64,000 nucleotides of DNA from Variovorax paradoxus NBRC 15149 (GTDB taxonomy: Bacteria; Pseudomonadota; Gammaproteobacteria; Burkholderiales; Burkholderiaceae_C): NCBI RefSeq assembly GCF_001591365.1, contig NZ_BCUT01000001.1:1240001-1304000 (forward strand). Reading direction: 5' to 3'. The first letter of the stretch is position 1, and every line of letters starts with the position of its first letter. Shown one piece after another: positions 8,663-17,504 of the stretch. Under the pieces are notes generated by a model. The model did not search any database. It was not told the origin of the DNA and saw only the letters and a program-made list of their open reading frames with translations. A program made the position numbers and the translations under genes.

Positions 8663-9334
8663 TCAGGCGTTCTCCAGAAGCCATGCCTCCAGGCTGGCCA
8701 CCGAGTGGGCGACGAACAGCGGCTTCAGTTCATCGAAGCTCTCGGGCTCGTGCGCGCCGTAGCTCACGCCCACGCTCGGGCAGCCGGCATTGAGCGCCAG
8801 CTGCAGGTCGTGCGTGGTGTCGCCGATCATCAGGGTGCGTTCGGGCAGCACCTCGAGTTCTTCCATGAGTTCCAGCAGCATGCGCGGATGCGGCTTGCCG
8901 AAGGTCTCGTCGGCGGTGCGCGAGGCGTCGAAGCGGTCGCGCAGCGCGACCGACTTCAGCGCCTCGTTCAGGCCGCGGCGCGACTTGCCCGTGGCCACCG
9001 CAAGCTTGTGGCCGCGCGCGCGCAGCGCATCGATCATCTGCAGCACGCCGTCGAACAGCACGAGGTCGTCCTGGTGCTGCAGATAGTGGTAGCGGTAACG
9101 GGCGCCGAGCTCGGCGTATTTTTCCTTCGGCACGTCGGGCGCGGCGCGCGCAAGAGCCTCGGCCAGGCCCAGGCCGATCACCCATGCGGCATCGTTCTCG
9201 CTCGGCTTGGCGCCGCCGACGTCGATCACCGCCGCCTGGATGCAGCGCACGATGAGCCGTGTGGAGTCGTAGAGCGTGCCGTCCCAATCGAAGGCGATCA
9301 GGTCGAAGCGCAGGGGTCTGGAGGAATCAGTCAT
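8663..9334 (-). CDS. gph: HAD hydrolase, phosphoglycolate phosphatase-like
   Basis: The 223-residue enzyme has HAD motif I, FDWDGTLYD (nucleophile Asp16, acid Asp18), motif II around VATGKS, the Lys of FGKPHP and motif IV IGDTTHDL. It probably removes phosphate from 2-phosphoglycolate or a similar small substrate; specificity cannot be read from the motifs. The start ATG at 9334 overlaps the end of rluC by eight bases, indicating coupling in an rluC-gph-Rieske-sppA operon. The symbol gph is by similarity. Confidence 0.82.
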   Translation of the reverse strand: MTDSSRPLRFDLIAFDWDGTLYDSTRLIVRCIQAAVIDVGGAKPSENDAAWVIGLGLAEALARAAPDVPKEKYAELGARYRYHYLQHQDDLVLFDGVLQMIDALRARGHKLAVATGKSRRGLNEALKSVALRDRFDASRTADETFGKPHPRMLLELMEELEVLPERTLMIGDTTHDLQLALNAGCPSVGVSYGAHEPESFDELKPLFVAHSVASLEAWLLENA

Positions 9335-10439
9335 TGGCCGTGGGAGTGGGATGTTGGGCGAGCGCTTCGATCGCCTGGGGCGGCATCAACGCATGCAGTT
9401 CAGGGGGCAGGCCGGCCTGCAGCGCCACGCGCTCGCCGGTGGCGGGGTGGTTGAACTGCAGCCGCCAGGCATGCAGGAACATGCGCTTGAGGCCGAGCTT
9501 TTGCAACACGCGCTGGCGCTCGAAGTCGCCGTACTTGTCGTCGCCCGCAATCGCATGGCCGGCCGATGCAAGGTGCACGCGGATCTGGTGGGTGCGGCCG
9601 GTCTTGATGGTGACCGCCAGCAGCGACAGCGGCGCGGCGTCACCCGGCAGCGTGAGCCGCGCCAGCACGCGCACCAGCGTCACGGCCCGCATGGCATCGG
9701 GATGGTCCTTGGCGACCACCCGCACGCGGCGCTCGCCGGCGCCCGCGCCGTCACCCGGCAGCAGGTACTTGGCGAGCGGCGCATCGAGCACCTTCTTGTT
9801 GGCGGGCCAGGCGCCCTCGACCAGCGCAAGGTAGGTCTTGCCGGTCTCGCGTTCGCGGAACTGGTCCTGCAGCGCCACCAGCGCGCTGCGCTTCTTGGCC
9901 ACCAGCAGGATGCCCGAGGTCTCGCGGTCGAGCCGGTGCACCAGCTCCAGGAACTTGGCGCCCGGGCGCGCCGTGCGCAATTGCTCGATCACGCCAAAGC
10001 TCACGCCGCTGCCGCCATGCACGGCCACGCCGGCGGGCTTGTCGATGGCCAGCACCGCGTCGTCCTCCAGCAGCACCGGGAATTCGCGCGCCGGCGCGGG
10101 CGGCGTGGCGCCCTCTTCGGCGCGCGGCGATATCCGGATGGGAGGCAGCCGCAGCACGTCGCCGGCCTCGATGCGGGTCTCGGCCTGCGCCCGCCCCTTG
10201 TTGATGCGCACCTCGCCCGAGCGGATGATCCGGTAGACATGCGTCTTGGGCACGCCCTTCAGATGGCGAAACAGGAAGTTGTCGAGCCGCTGGCCCGCGG
10301 ATTCCGCATCGACGGTGATGAACTTGATGGCCGCATGCGGCGCGCCGGCCTCCGCCGCAGCCTTTTGGACTGCGGGGCCTGGAACTGCGGGATTTGGAGC
10401 GGCCGCGGGGCCTTGCTTCGCACCTATAATGTTTTTCAC
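9327..10439 (-). CDS. rluC: 23S rRNA pseudouridine synthase RluC
   Basis: Isomerises uridines (955/2504/2580 in E. coli numbering) of 23S rRNA. An N-terminal S4-like RNA-binding region (about 50-100, QRLDNFLFRHLKGVPKTHVY) precedes the catalytic domain with Asp171 in HRLDRETSGILLVAKK. It is 370 residues long with an Ala/Pro-rich leader, longer than E. coli RluC (319). The start used is GTG at 10439 with no clear ribosome site, so the N-terminus is uncertain and could begin nearer residue 39. It is divergent from rne across a 559-base gap. Confidence 0.9.
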   Translation of the reverse strand: MKNIIGAKQGPAAAPNPAVPGPAVQKAAAEAGAPHAAIKFITVDAESAGQRLDNFLFRHLKGVPKTHVYRIIRSGEVRINKGRAQAETRIEAGDVLRLPPIRISPRAEEGATPPAPAREFPVLLEDDAVLAIDKPAGVAVHGGSGVSFGVIEQLRTARPGAKFLELVHRLDRETSGILLVAKKRSALVALQDQFRERETGKTYLALVEGAWPANKKVLDAPLAKYLLPGDGAGAGERRVRVVAKDHPDAMRAVTLVRVLARLTLPGDAAPLSLLAVTIKTGRTHQIRVHLASAGHAIAGDDKYGDFERQRVLQKLGLKRMFLHAWRLQFNHPATGERVALQAGLPPELHALMPPQAIEALAQHPTPTAND

Positions 10440-10771
10440 CAGCGCGGTCGTGTAAGTGCTTGATTAGACAGAAGTTTAGATCACTGCAGTCAAACGCCCA
10501 GGACCATGCTGCGAGGTCGATGCCGCTTTGGCGCCGAACCTGCAAACCCCGCGCAATTGCGCAAAGTGGCAGGCGTGGCGCCCAAGTCAAGCCGACACCC
10601 ACGAAACACCGATACGGAATACCCAGCCTGCAGCTTCCAAGCTGCCGGCGGATCGAAGCGAGTCCCTTGTGTTGATGCTGCTGATTCAAATGTGCCTGCG
10701 CTGGCCCACCTGGCTTCTGCCAGCGGCCTCAGGCATTGAGTCATCCGCACCGCGCGCCACCATTGCGCAAC

Positions 10772-10792
10772 CAGCTATCAATAAGATAGCTG
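10772..10792. repeat. Small palindromic element in the rne leader
   Basis: CAGCTATC (10772-10779) and GATAGCTG (10785-10792) form a perfect 8-bp stem with the loop AATAA. It is AT-richer than the genome. From memory, intergenic regions of Comamonadaceae carry many short elements containing an AGCTATC/GATAGCT palindrome followed by TGCT, and here GCTC follows the second arm. That family link is recollection, not a search result. No second good copy was found in this window. Confidence 0.45.
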
Positions 10793-10946
10793 CTCAACAC
10801 CGAACCTGGCTCGCGCCCATCCACGCGCCCCCACCCCGGCTGTCTTCCTGAGCTGACGCTCAAGAGGCCTGTCCGCGCTCGGCGCGGCAGCGACAACATC
10901 CGGGGCCAAGCGGCAATTCCCCTCGTTTCGCGGGCGTCGTCCGTGC

Positions 10947-10978
10947 ATCGTTGGCCCGTCATGGGCCTGTAGAACGAT
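10947..10978 (+). promoter_or_regulatory. Bulged stem-loop just upstream of the rne ribosome site
   Basis: The outer stem is ATCGTT (10947-10952) with AACGAT (10973-10978). It continues on the left directly into GGCCC (10953-10957), which pairs with GGGCC (10963-10967) around the loop GTCAT; TGTAG (10968-10972) bulges on the right. It ends about twenty bases before the rne ATG, with the likely Shine-Dalgarno sequence ATAAGGAC between. In E. coli a leader hairpin lets RNase E cut its own message; an equivalent role here is inference. Confidence 0.5.
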
Positions 10979-10998
10979 ACATATAAGGACAACGCATC

Positions 10999-13900
10999 AT
11001 GAAGCGGATGCTGATCAATGCCACGCAGGCCGAAGAACGCCGCCTGGCCATCGTCGACGGGCAAAAGCTCCTCGACTACGAAATCGAGATCGAAGGGCGC
11101 GAACAGCGCAAGGGCAACATCTACAAGGCCGTCGTCACGCGCGTCGAGCCTTCGCTCGAAGCCTGTTTCGTCGACTACGGCGAAGACCGCCACGGCTTCC
11201 TGCCGTTCAAGGAAATCTCCAAGCAATACTTCGCCGAAGGCGTTTCCGCCAACCAGGCGCGCATCCAGGACGTCATCAAGGAAGGCCAGGAACTGGTCGT
11301 CCAGGTCGAGAAGGAAGAACGCGGCAACAAGGGCGCGGCCCTCACCACCTTCATTTCGCTGGCCGGGCGCTATGTGGTGCTGATGCCCAACAACCCGCGC
11401 GGCGGCGGCGTGAGCCGGCGCATCGAGGGCGACGACCGTGCCGAACTCAAGGAGGCGATGGACCAGCTCGAGTACCCCAAGGGCATGAGCATCATCGCGC
11501 GCACCGCCGGCATCGGCCGCTCGGCGCCCGAACTCCAGTGGGACCTGAACTACCTGCTCAAGCTGTGGAGCGCCATCGACGGCGCGGCCAAGGGCGGCAA
11601 GGGCGCCTTCCTGATCTACCAGGAATCCTCGCTCGTCATCCGCGCGATCCGTGACTACTTCAATCACGACATCGGCGACATCCTGATCGACACCGACGAC
11701 ATCTACGAGCAGGCGCAGCAGTTCATGGCGCACGTCATGCCCGAGCATGCCGCCCGCGTGAAGCGCTACCGCGACGACGCCGCGCTGTTCAGCCGCTTCC
11801 AGATCGAGCACCAGATCGAATCGGCCTATGCGCGCACCGTGCAGCTGCCCTCGGGCGGCGCCATCGTGATCGACCACACCGAGGCGCTGGTCTCGGTCGA
11901 CGTGAACTCGGCCCGCGCCATCAAGGGCGGCGACATCGAGGAAACGGCCACCCGCACCAACCTCGAAGCCGCCGACGAAGTGGCCCGCCAGATGCGCCTG
12001 CGCGACCTGGGCGGCCTGATCGTCATCGACTTCATCGACATGGACGAGTCGAAGAACCGCCGCGAAGTCGAAAGCCGCCTGCGCGACGCGCTGCGCCAAG
12101 ACCGCGCCCGCGTGCAGTTCGGCTCGATCAGCAAGTTCGGCCTGATGGAAATGAGCCGCCAGCGCCTGAAGCCGGCGCTCAGCGAAGGCTCGTCGATCCC
12201 CTGCCCGCGCTGCGGCGGCTCGGGCCACATCCGCGACACCGAATCGAGCGCGCTGCAGATCCTGCGCATCATCCAGGAGGAGTGCCTGAAGGACAACACG
12301 GCCGCCGTGCACGTGCAGGTGCCGGTCGAGGTGGCCTCGTTCCTGCTGAACGAAAAGCGCCCCGAGATCGCCAAGATCGAGCTCAAGCAGCGCGTCACCG
12401 TGCTGATGGTGCCCAACAAGACGCTCGAAACGCCGAACTACAAGCTCGAGCGCCTGAAGCACGACGACCCGCGTCTGGACCACATCGAAGCCAGCTACAA
12501 GATGGCCGACGAGATCGAGGACCCGACCTCGGTCACGCGCCGCTCGCAGGAGCCCACCAACAAGCAGACGCCGGTCATCAAGGGCGTGCTGCCCGATGCG
12601 CCCGCGCCCGTGGTGCCGCCCCGGCCCGAACCGGTGCGCGCGCCGGCCGCCGTGGCCCCGGCACCGGTCGCGCCGCCCGTCGCGAGCGCACCGGCACCGG
12701 CCGAGACCGGCTTCTTCGCCCGCATCAAGAGCTGGTTCGGCGGCACGCCGGCACCGGCACCCGCACCGGCCGTGATCCCGGTCGAGCCTCCGAAGCCCAC
12801 GCGACGTGACGGCGGCCGCCCGGGCCGCGACGGCGAAGCGCGCGGCGCCCGCGATGGCGAACAGCGCCGCGGTGGCCGCGGCGGCGAAGGCCGCGGTGAA
12901 AACGGCAGCCGCTCCGGTGGCCGCGACGGCGAACGCCGCGGCGGCCGCGGTGGCGAGCGCCGCGAAGGACGCGGCAGCGAGATCCGCAGCGAAGCAGCCG
13001 CCCAGCCGCGCGAACAACGCGAGCCCCGTGAACAGCGCGAACCGCGCGAGCTCCGCGAACCTCGCGAGCCCCGTGAAGCACGCGGCCCGCGCGACGGCGA
13101 ACAGCGCCGCGGTGGCCGCGGCGAGCGCCGCGAAGGCGAAGGCCGCGAGGCACGGCCGGCATCGGCCGAGCCGATCGACGGCAGCCTCGAAGCCCAGCAG
13201 CTGGCATCGGGCGCACCCGCCGGCGATGAAGGCAATGCGCCGGCAGAACGCGCGCCCCGCGGCCGCGGCGAACGCCGGGACCGTGGCGAACGCGGTGAAC
13301 GGACCGAACGCGGCGAGCGCAATGGCACCGATGCACCGCGCGATGCCTCCGGCGGCGACAACGTGGCCGCGCAGGACGGCACGCAGGCCGAACGCACCCC
13401 GCGCGGTGGCCGCGAAGAGCGCGCGCCGCGAGGCGAGCGCAGCGATGGCCGCCGCGAGCGCCGCAGCGAAGGCCAGCCGCGTTTCGCCAACGGCGAAGCG
13501 GCACCGGCCAATCTCGACGAAGCCGACATCCGCATCGCCGAGGCCGCCGAAATGGCACCCGCCAATGAAGGCGAAGCCAGCAGCGGCGAGCAGCAGGCAC
13601 CGCGCCGCGAAGGCGAAGAGCGCCGCGGCCGTTCGCGCGACCGCTACGGCCGCGACCGCCGCGAGCGCGGTCCGCGCGACGACAGCGAAGCCAGCGTGGC
13701 CGGCGCATCGGCCGACAACGCCGAGGCGGGCGAAGCACCGGCACGCCAGCAGCCCCAGCCGCCGGCAACGGCCGAACGCGCCGCAGTGCGCGAAGAAGAA
13801 GCACGCGAACCGGCACCACGGAGCTACTTCGATCGCCCGGCCGCAGCCGCTCCCGCAGCTCCCGCAGCCACGGTCGCTGCAGTCGCGGCGGCGCCTGTCG

Positions 13901-14226
13901 CCGTCGAGAGCAGCAGCAGCAAGCCCGCGGCTGCAGCCAACGGCCGTGCACTTCCGAAGGTGCAACCCTTCGAGCTGCCGCTGAGCGAACTCGCGCAGAT
14001 CGCCGAGAGCTCGGGCCTGCAGTGGGTGAACTCGGATGCCGAGCGCATTGCACAGGCCCGCGCAGCGATCGCGGCCGAGCCGAAGCCGGTGCACGTGCCG
14101 CGCGAGCGCCCGCCTGCGATCGTGCTCGACGACGGTCCGCTGGTGCTGGTTGAAACCCGCCGCGAACTCGGCGCGATGACGCTGCCGTTCGAAAAGGCAC
14201 CTTCCGATGCGCAAGGCGTGAACTGA
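10999..14226 (+). CDS. rne: Ribonuclease E (Rne/Rng family)
   Basis: Essential endonuclease of mRNA decay and rRNA/tRNA processing and scaffold of the degradosome. It has 1075 residues. The N-terminal half holds the S1 domain (about 35-125), the catalytic Asp301 (SVDVNSARA) and Asp344 (IVIDFIDM), and the Zn-link CPRC (Cys402, Cys405) that joins protomers. From about residue 530 the protein is disordered: a Pro/Ala linker, then long Arg/Gly/Glu-rich tracts (about 600-950). It ends in a conserved-looking block, [20 protein letters not shown]. The RG-rich tail should bind RNA. Start ATG follows ATAAGGAC at good spacing. Confidence 0.96.
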   Translation: MKRMLINATQAEERRLAIVDGQKLLDYEIEIEGREQRKGNIYKAVVTRVEPSLEACFVDYGEDRHGFLPFKEISKQYFAEGVSANQARIQDVIKEGQELVVQVEKEERGNKGAALTTFISLAGRYVVLMPNNPRGGGVSRRIEGDDRAELKEAMDQLEYPKGMSIIARTAGIGRSAPELQWDLNYLLKLWSAIDGAAKGGKGAFLIYQESSLVIRAIRDYFNHDIGDILIDTDDIYEQAQQFMAHVMPEHAARVKRYRDDAALFSRFQIEHQIESAYARTVQLPSGGAIVIDHTEALVSVDVNSARAIKGGDIEETATRTNLEAADEVARQMRLRDLGGLIVIDFIDMDESKNRREVESRLRDALRQDRARVQFGSISKFGLMEMSRQRLKPALSEGSSIPCPRCGGSGHIRDTESSALQILRIIQEECLKDNTAAVHVQVPVEVASFLLNEKRPEIAKIELKQRVTVLMVPNKTLETPNYKLERLKHDDPRLDHIEASYKMADEIEDPTSVTRRSQEPTNKQTPVIKGVLPDAPAPVVPPRPEPVRAPAAVAPAPVAPPVASAPAPAETGFFARIKSWFGGTPAPAPAPAVIPVEPPKPTRRDGGRPGRDGEARGARDGEQRRGGRGGEGRGENGSRSGGRDGERRGGRGGERREGRGSEIRSEAAAQPREQREPREQREPRELREPREPREARGPRDGEQRRGGRGERREGEGREARPASAEPIDGSLEAQQLASGAPAGDEGNAPAERAPRGRGERRDRGERGERTERGERNGTDAPRDASGGDNVAAQDGTQAERTPRGGREERAPRGERSDGRRERRSEGQPRFANGEAAPANLDEADIRIAEAAEMAPANEGEASSGEQQAPRREGEERRGRSRDRYGRDRRERGPRDDSEASVAGASADNAEAGEAPARQQPQPPATAERAAVREEEAREPAPRSYFDRPAAAAPAAPAATVAAVAAAPVAVESSSSKPAAAANGRALPKVQPFELPLSELAQIAESSGLQWVNSDAERIAQARAAIAAEPKPVHVPRERPPAIVLDDGPLVLVETRRELGAMTLPFEKAPSDAQGVN
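13006..13098 (+). repeat. [12 protein letters not shown] peptide repeat in the RNase E tail
   Basis: Within rne, about residues 670-699 consist of tandem near-identical units of the type [18 protein letters not shown], encoded by DNA repeats rich in CGCGAA and CCGCGC. Flanking tracts (about 12800-13480) are built from RGG-like units such as GERRGGRGG and [11 protein letters not shown], two of which recur nearly verbatim. Such tracts expand and contract readily. They are low-complexity RNA-binding tail, not a mobile element. Confidence 0.7.
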
Positions 14227-14264
14227 AGAAGAAGCCCGGGCCCGAGGGCCCGGCGGCAAGGAAG

Positions 14265-14292
14265 AACGGCGCCACATCGGCGCCGTTTTTTT
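14265..14292 (+). terminator. Intrinsic terminator of rne
   Basis: AACGGCGCC (14265-14273) pairs with GGCGCCGTT (14279-14287) around the loop ACATC, and the T run spans 14286-14292. It lies 39 bases after the rne stop. A second, very GC-rich hairpin, CCGGGCCC/GGGCCCGG at 14236-14253, precedes it. On the other strand the stem is followed by TCTTCCTT, so it may also stop hemY transcription, which ends at 14341. Confidence 0.88.
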
Positions 14293-14340
14293 ATGGGGAA
14301 CGCAAGAGCGGCAAGCGCCGCAGCGCGGTGCCGATGCCGG

Positions 14341-15624
14341 TCAGGCCTTCTCGGTCTGCGCTGCGCGCTTCCAGGCCGCTGCGGCCTGCTCTTCGTCGCC
14401 GCGCGTTTCGGCCAGTTCGGCCAGTGCCAGCCAGGCACGCCGGTACAGCTCCGTGTCCTGCAGGCCCAGGCCGGCCTGCATCAGCAGCTGCTGGGCCTTG
14501 CCCCAGAGCTGGCGCTTCATGCAGGCCATGCCCGCGAGGTACTGCAGGTTGGGGTCGCGCGGGTTGTTGCGCTGCGCGGTTTCGATGCGGGCCAGCCAAT
14601 CGGCATCCACCGAGTCGAGCCCCGCCTCGAGGGCGCGCGCCATCTTGACGCGCAGCGTGTCGCCCAGGCCCCGGGGCTGCGACACCATGCGCTCCCAGGC
14701 CGGCAGCAGCCAGCCGCGCGCCAGCGACAGGTCGCCGCGCAGCGCCACCATGCGCTGGGCGGCGTGAATCGCGACCTCGGGCATTTCGCGCTCGGCCGCG
14801 TCGAGCTCGGCCCAGGCGCGAAGCAGCTGTGCCGGGTCATGCGCGCCCGACAGCAGCTCGGTCGCGAGGCCGCGCACGATGCTCTGCGCCGCGCCATCGG
14901 AAAAGGCCCGGTGCTTGGCGAGCAGGCGCGCCGTTTCCAGCGCTTCGAGCGTGCGCCCGTCCTGGCGCGCCGCCTTCAGCCGGATGCGCAGCGCGAGCGT
15001 GCGCCGCTGCACGCCTTGGGGAAGCTCCTCGAGCCGGGTGAGGGCTCCCGCGGGATCGTGGTCTTCGAGTGCCCAGCGCGCAGCGCGCAGCTGCACGCCC
15101 TCGCGCGTTTCGGGACTGGCGAGCACGTTGCGCTCGACGCTTTCGTTGAGCGCCTGCTGCAGGTGGGCGTCGCGCGCGGGCCGGTCCTGCAGGGCCTGCG
15201 CGCTCTCGGCAGCCAGCAGGTGGGACAGCACGCGCACCTGCTGGGACTGCGGCAGGCTCGCGCCGAGCGCAGCCAGCGTTTTCTCCTGCACCAGCGCGGC
15301 TTGTGCGGCCTTGCGCGCGCGCGAGAAGCGGCCCGACAGCAGCTGCACCATGGCGTCCAGCAGGGCCGAGTGCAGCATGCGTTCCTTTTGCTGCAGCCGC
15401 CATTGGCGCGCCTGGGTCGGCAGCGAGAACAAGGCCGCCAGGCCGCGCAATGCAAGATGGAGCAGCACGAACGCGGCCAGCAGGATGACCAGCACCAGGT
15501 TCAGCGACAGGTCGACCCGCCACGGCGGCCAGAACACGGTGATCGTGCCCTGGTTGTTGCCCGCGAACAGCGCCACCGCCGCCGCGACGGCGAACAGCGC
15601 GAGGAGCCAGAGGGCGGCTCTCAC
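14341..15624 (-). CDS. hemY: HemY family tetratricopeptide membrane protein
   Basis: The 427-residue inner-membrane protein has two N-terminal helices (about 3-21 and 40-66) and then a helical TPR-type domain. FWPPWRVDLSLNLVLVILL is typical of proteobacterial HemY, a protein linked with haem synthesis whose molecular role is unresolved; it is not the protoporphyrinogen oxidase also called HemY in Bacillus. It starts at GTG 15624, one base after the hemX stop. It is last of the hemC-hemD-hemX-hemY operon and ends facing the rne terminator. Confidence 0.87.
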   Translation of the reverse strand: MRAALWLLALFAVAAAVALFAGNNQGTITVFWPPWRVDLSLNLVLVILLAAFVLLHLALRGLAALFSLPTQARQWRLQQKERMLHSALLDAMVQLLSGRFSRARKAAQAALVQEKTLAALGASLPQSQQVRVLSHLLAAESAQALQDRPARDAHLQQALNESVERNVLASPETREGVQLRAARWALEDHDPAGALTRLEELPQGVQRRTLALRIRLKAARQDGRTLEALETARLLAKHRAFSDGAAQSIVRGLATELLSGAHDPAQLLRAWAELDAAEREMPEVAIHAAQRMVALRGDLSLARGWLLPAWERMVSQPRGLGDTLRVKMARALEAGLDSVDADWLARIETAQRNNPRDPNLQYLAGMACMKRQLWGKAQQLLMQAGLGLQDTELYRRAWLALAELAETRGDEEQAAAAWKRAAQTEKA

Positions 15625-15625
15625 C

Positions 15626-16717
15626 TCAGCGCCCCGCCGCGGCCGTGGCCAGCGCCGACAGCGTGTCGTCGATGCGCGGGGGTTCGGCGGTTTTCATCAG
15701 CGCCTGCAGTTGCTGCAGCTGCGTGGCGGCGGCCTGCGTGCGCCGCGATGCGGGATCGAAATAGCGGTTCAGCGATGCGGCCACCGTGGCGAGTTCGCTG
15801 CGCGCGGCATCGACCTGCCGCGACAGCAGCGAAAGCCGCGCATTGAGCAGCTTGAGCTTGAGGTTCTCGCGCAGGAAATAAGTCTGGTCGGGTGCCAGCA
15901 GCACCGCCTCGGGCCGCTCGATGCGCCCGACCCGCACCAGCGACCGCGCTTCGGCGCGTATCGTCAGCAGCACCCTCTCCCACCAGGCGGCATCGGCGGG
16001 AATGGGTTCCGGCTGCCAGGCATTGAGCCCCGAGCCGCGCATGGCCACGGCGTTGAGCGGCGGCAGGTCGTCCACGCTGCGCATCAGCTCGTCGAGTTTT
16101 TGCAGCGCCTCGCCGCTGTCGGCGCTCGCGCTGCTGCGCAGGCGGTCGGCGTCGCGCTGCATGGCGCGCTGCAGCGGCGCCAGCCGGGGCTGCGCGGCGC
16201 GCGCAATGCGCAGGTCGCCGGACTTGAGGGCCGCGAGCAGGGGCTCGACGCTGCCCGTGACCTGCGCCTGCTGAAGGGCGAGGCGCACGGCCGATTCGAT
16301 GTCGACCACCAGGTTCTCGTCGCGCGAGCGCGAGAGGCTCTGCATCAGTTCTTCGAGCTGCGAGCGCTGCAGCGCGACCTCGGCAACGCGGGTTTCGGTG
16401 AGCGCGGCGCGCGCCGCGGTCTCGCGCACCGTGTCGATGGCTTGGCGGGCCAGGGTGCGCGCCTCGAGCGATTGGGCCAGCGCATCGGCGCTCTGGCGCG
16501 CCAGCTGCTCCTGCATGCCGCCGACCTTCTGCCACAGCGAGATGGCCATCACCAGGGCCGCCAATGCCACGATGGCCAGCAGTCCGAAGCCGACGCGCGA
16601 GAGCATTGTTGCGGCGGCCGCCTGCGACTCGGGCGACTGCGCCATCGCCAGCGTGGCGGGCACCGGCGCGGCGGCAGATGGGGGGGAGAAGTCGTCGGAC
16701 GGGGACGCAGCACTCAT
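15626..16717 (-). CDS. hemX: HemX-type uroporphyrinogen-III C-methyltransferase-like membrane protein
   Basis: The 363-residue protein has a disordered Pro/Ala N-terminal tail, one transmembrane helix near 43-62 (FGLLAIVALAALVMAISLW) and a long, mostly alpha-helical periplasmic part with coiled-coil character (QARQSADALAQSLEARTLARQ region). It belongs to the HemX family, usually annotated as uroporphyrinogen-III C-methyltransferase, although no methyltransferase motif is visible and the role is uncertain. The ATG at 16717 overlaps the hemD stop (ATGA). Confidence 0.85.
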   Translation of the reverse strand: MSAASPSDDFSPPSAAAPVPATLAMAQSPESQAAAATMLSRVGFGLLAIVALAALVMAISLWQKVGGMQEQLARQSADALAQSLEARTLARQAIDTVRETAARAALTETRVAEVALQRSQLEELMQSLSRSRDENLVVDIESAVRLALQQAQVTGSVEPLLAALKSGDLRIARAAQPRLAPLQRAMQRDADRLRSSASADSGEALQKLDELMRSVDDLPPLNAVAMRGSGLNAWQPEPIPADAAWWERVLLTIRAEARSLVRVGRIERPEAVLLAPDQTYFLRENLKLKLLNARLSLLSRQVDAARSELATVAASLNRYFDPASRRTQAAATQLQQLQALMKTAEPPRIDDTLSALATAAAGR

Positions 16718-17487
16718 GTGAAGGATTCTATCGACGCGACCAGGGCTTCCCGCAGCGGCGGGCACACGCGCACCACACCGAATCCCGCGGCCCGCGCGGC
16801 TTCGCCGATGCGCGCATGGGTCGCCACCGCGCATGCCGCATGCCAGCCGGTGCCCGGCATGGCATCGCACAGGTTGGCAATGGCCTCCGAGCTGCTGAAC
16901 AGCCAGACCGCGCGCCCCGCGGCGCCGTCGAGTGCCAGCGCACGCGCCGCGTCGTCGAAGGATGGCGGCAGGCGCCGGTAGGCGACCACCGTGTCGCGCA
17001 ACCCCTTTGCGGCGTCGATCTCGCGCGCGAGCCAGTCGCGTCCGCTCGGCTGGCCGGCCGCATCGCCGCCGCGCACGATCAGCACGCGCACGCCCTGGCC
17101 GACCTGCCCTTTCACGCGCTCCCACAGCGCCTCGGAGTCGAAGCGGGCGGCGTCGGGAGGCGGTGCGTCGATGGCGTCTTGCGGCACGCCGGCACGCAAC
17201 AACGCGCGCGCCGTGCCCGGTCCCGTGGCCCAGAAGCGCGGGCCGGTTGCGCGTTGCCCTTCTTCCGCATGCAGGAAGAAATGCTCGACCGCCGTGGCGC
17301 TCACGAACATCAGCGCCGCGTAGTCGGGAAGATGCTTCCACGCTGCGCGCAGCGGCTCCACCTCGATGGCGGGCTCGATGGCGATCAGCGGCAGCACCGC
17401 GGCGTCCAGCCCGGCGGCCCGGAATTCGTCCGCCCACTGCGCGGCCTCGCGCGCCGGCCGCGTGACGATGACGGGCTTGGCAGCCAT
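16714..17487 (-). CDS. hemD: Uroporphyrinogen-III synthase HemD
   Basis: Cyclises hydroxymethylbilane with inversion of ring D to give uroporphyrinogen III, the branch point to haem, sirohaem and cobalamin. It has 257 residues. The family is poorly conserved, but PVIVTRPAREAAQWADEFRAAG, the LMFVSATAVEHFF segment and the C-terminal WLFSSSEAIANL are recognisable. The ATG at 17487 (MAAKPVIVTRP) is chosen; the much longer in-frame extension runs through hemC in another frame. It follows hemC by 17 bases and overlaps hemX. Confidence 0.92.
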   Translation of the reverse strand: MAAKPVIVTRPAREAAQWADEFRAAGLDAAVLPLIAIEPAIEVEPLRAAWKHLPDYAALMFVSATAVEHFFLHAEEGQRATGPRFWATGPGTARALLRAGVPQDAIDAPPPDAARFDSEALWERVKGQVGQGVRVLIVRGGDAAGQPSGRDWLAREIDAAKGLRDTVVAYRRLPPSFDDAARALALDGAAGRAVWLFSSSEAIANLCDAMPGTGWHAACAVATHARIGEAARAAGFGVVRVCPPLREALVASIESFT

Positions 17488-17504
17488 CGCTCTTTGAAGA
17501 ATCT

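Larger units (their letters stand above)
10440..10998. promoter_or_regulatory. Non-coding region between rluC and rne (rne leader)
   Basis: This 559-base stretch is less GC-rich than its surroundings and shows no ORF I would call a gene. It must hold the rluC promoter and the promoter and untranslated leader of rne. A perfect TATAAT lies just inside rluC at 10425-10430 but has no matching -35 box. On the minus strand TTGACT (complement of 10488-10493) and TCTAAT (complement of 10463-10468) form a possible rluC promoter with a long 19-bp spacer. Two hairpins within it are listed separately. A long structured rne leader fits known autoregulation of rne in enterobacteria. Confidence 0.55.

Noticed and set aside
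10460-10675. A 71-codon ORF in the rne leader
   Set aside because: No ribosome site, no conserved features and a composition like random sequence. Not called as a gene.
14238-14253. GC-rich palindrome just after the rne stop, considered as the terminator
   Set aside because: It lacks a T run; the hairpin at 14265-14292 with seven T residues is the better terminator.
10741-14277. A 1178-codon open frame antisense to rne
   Set aside because: High GC with biased third positions leaves reverse frames open. The translation is Ala/Arg low-complexity and the rne frame has clear catalytic motifs.
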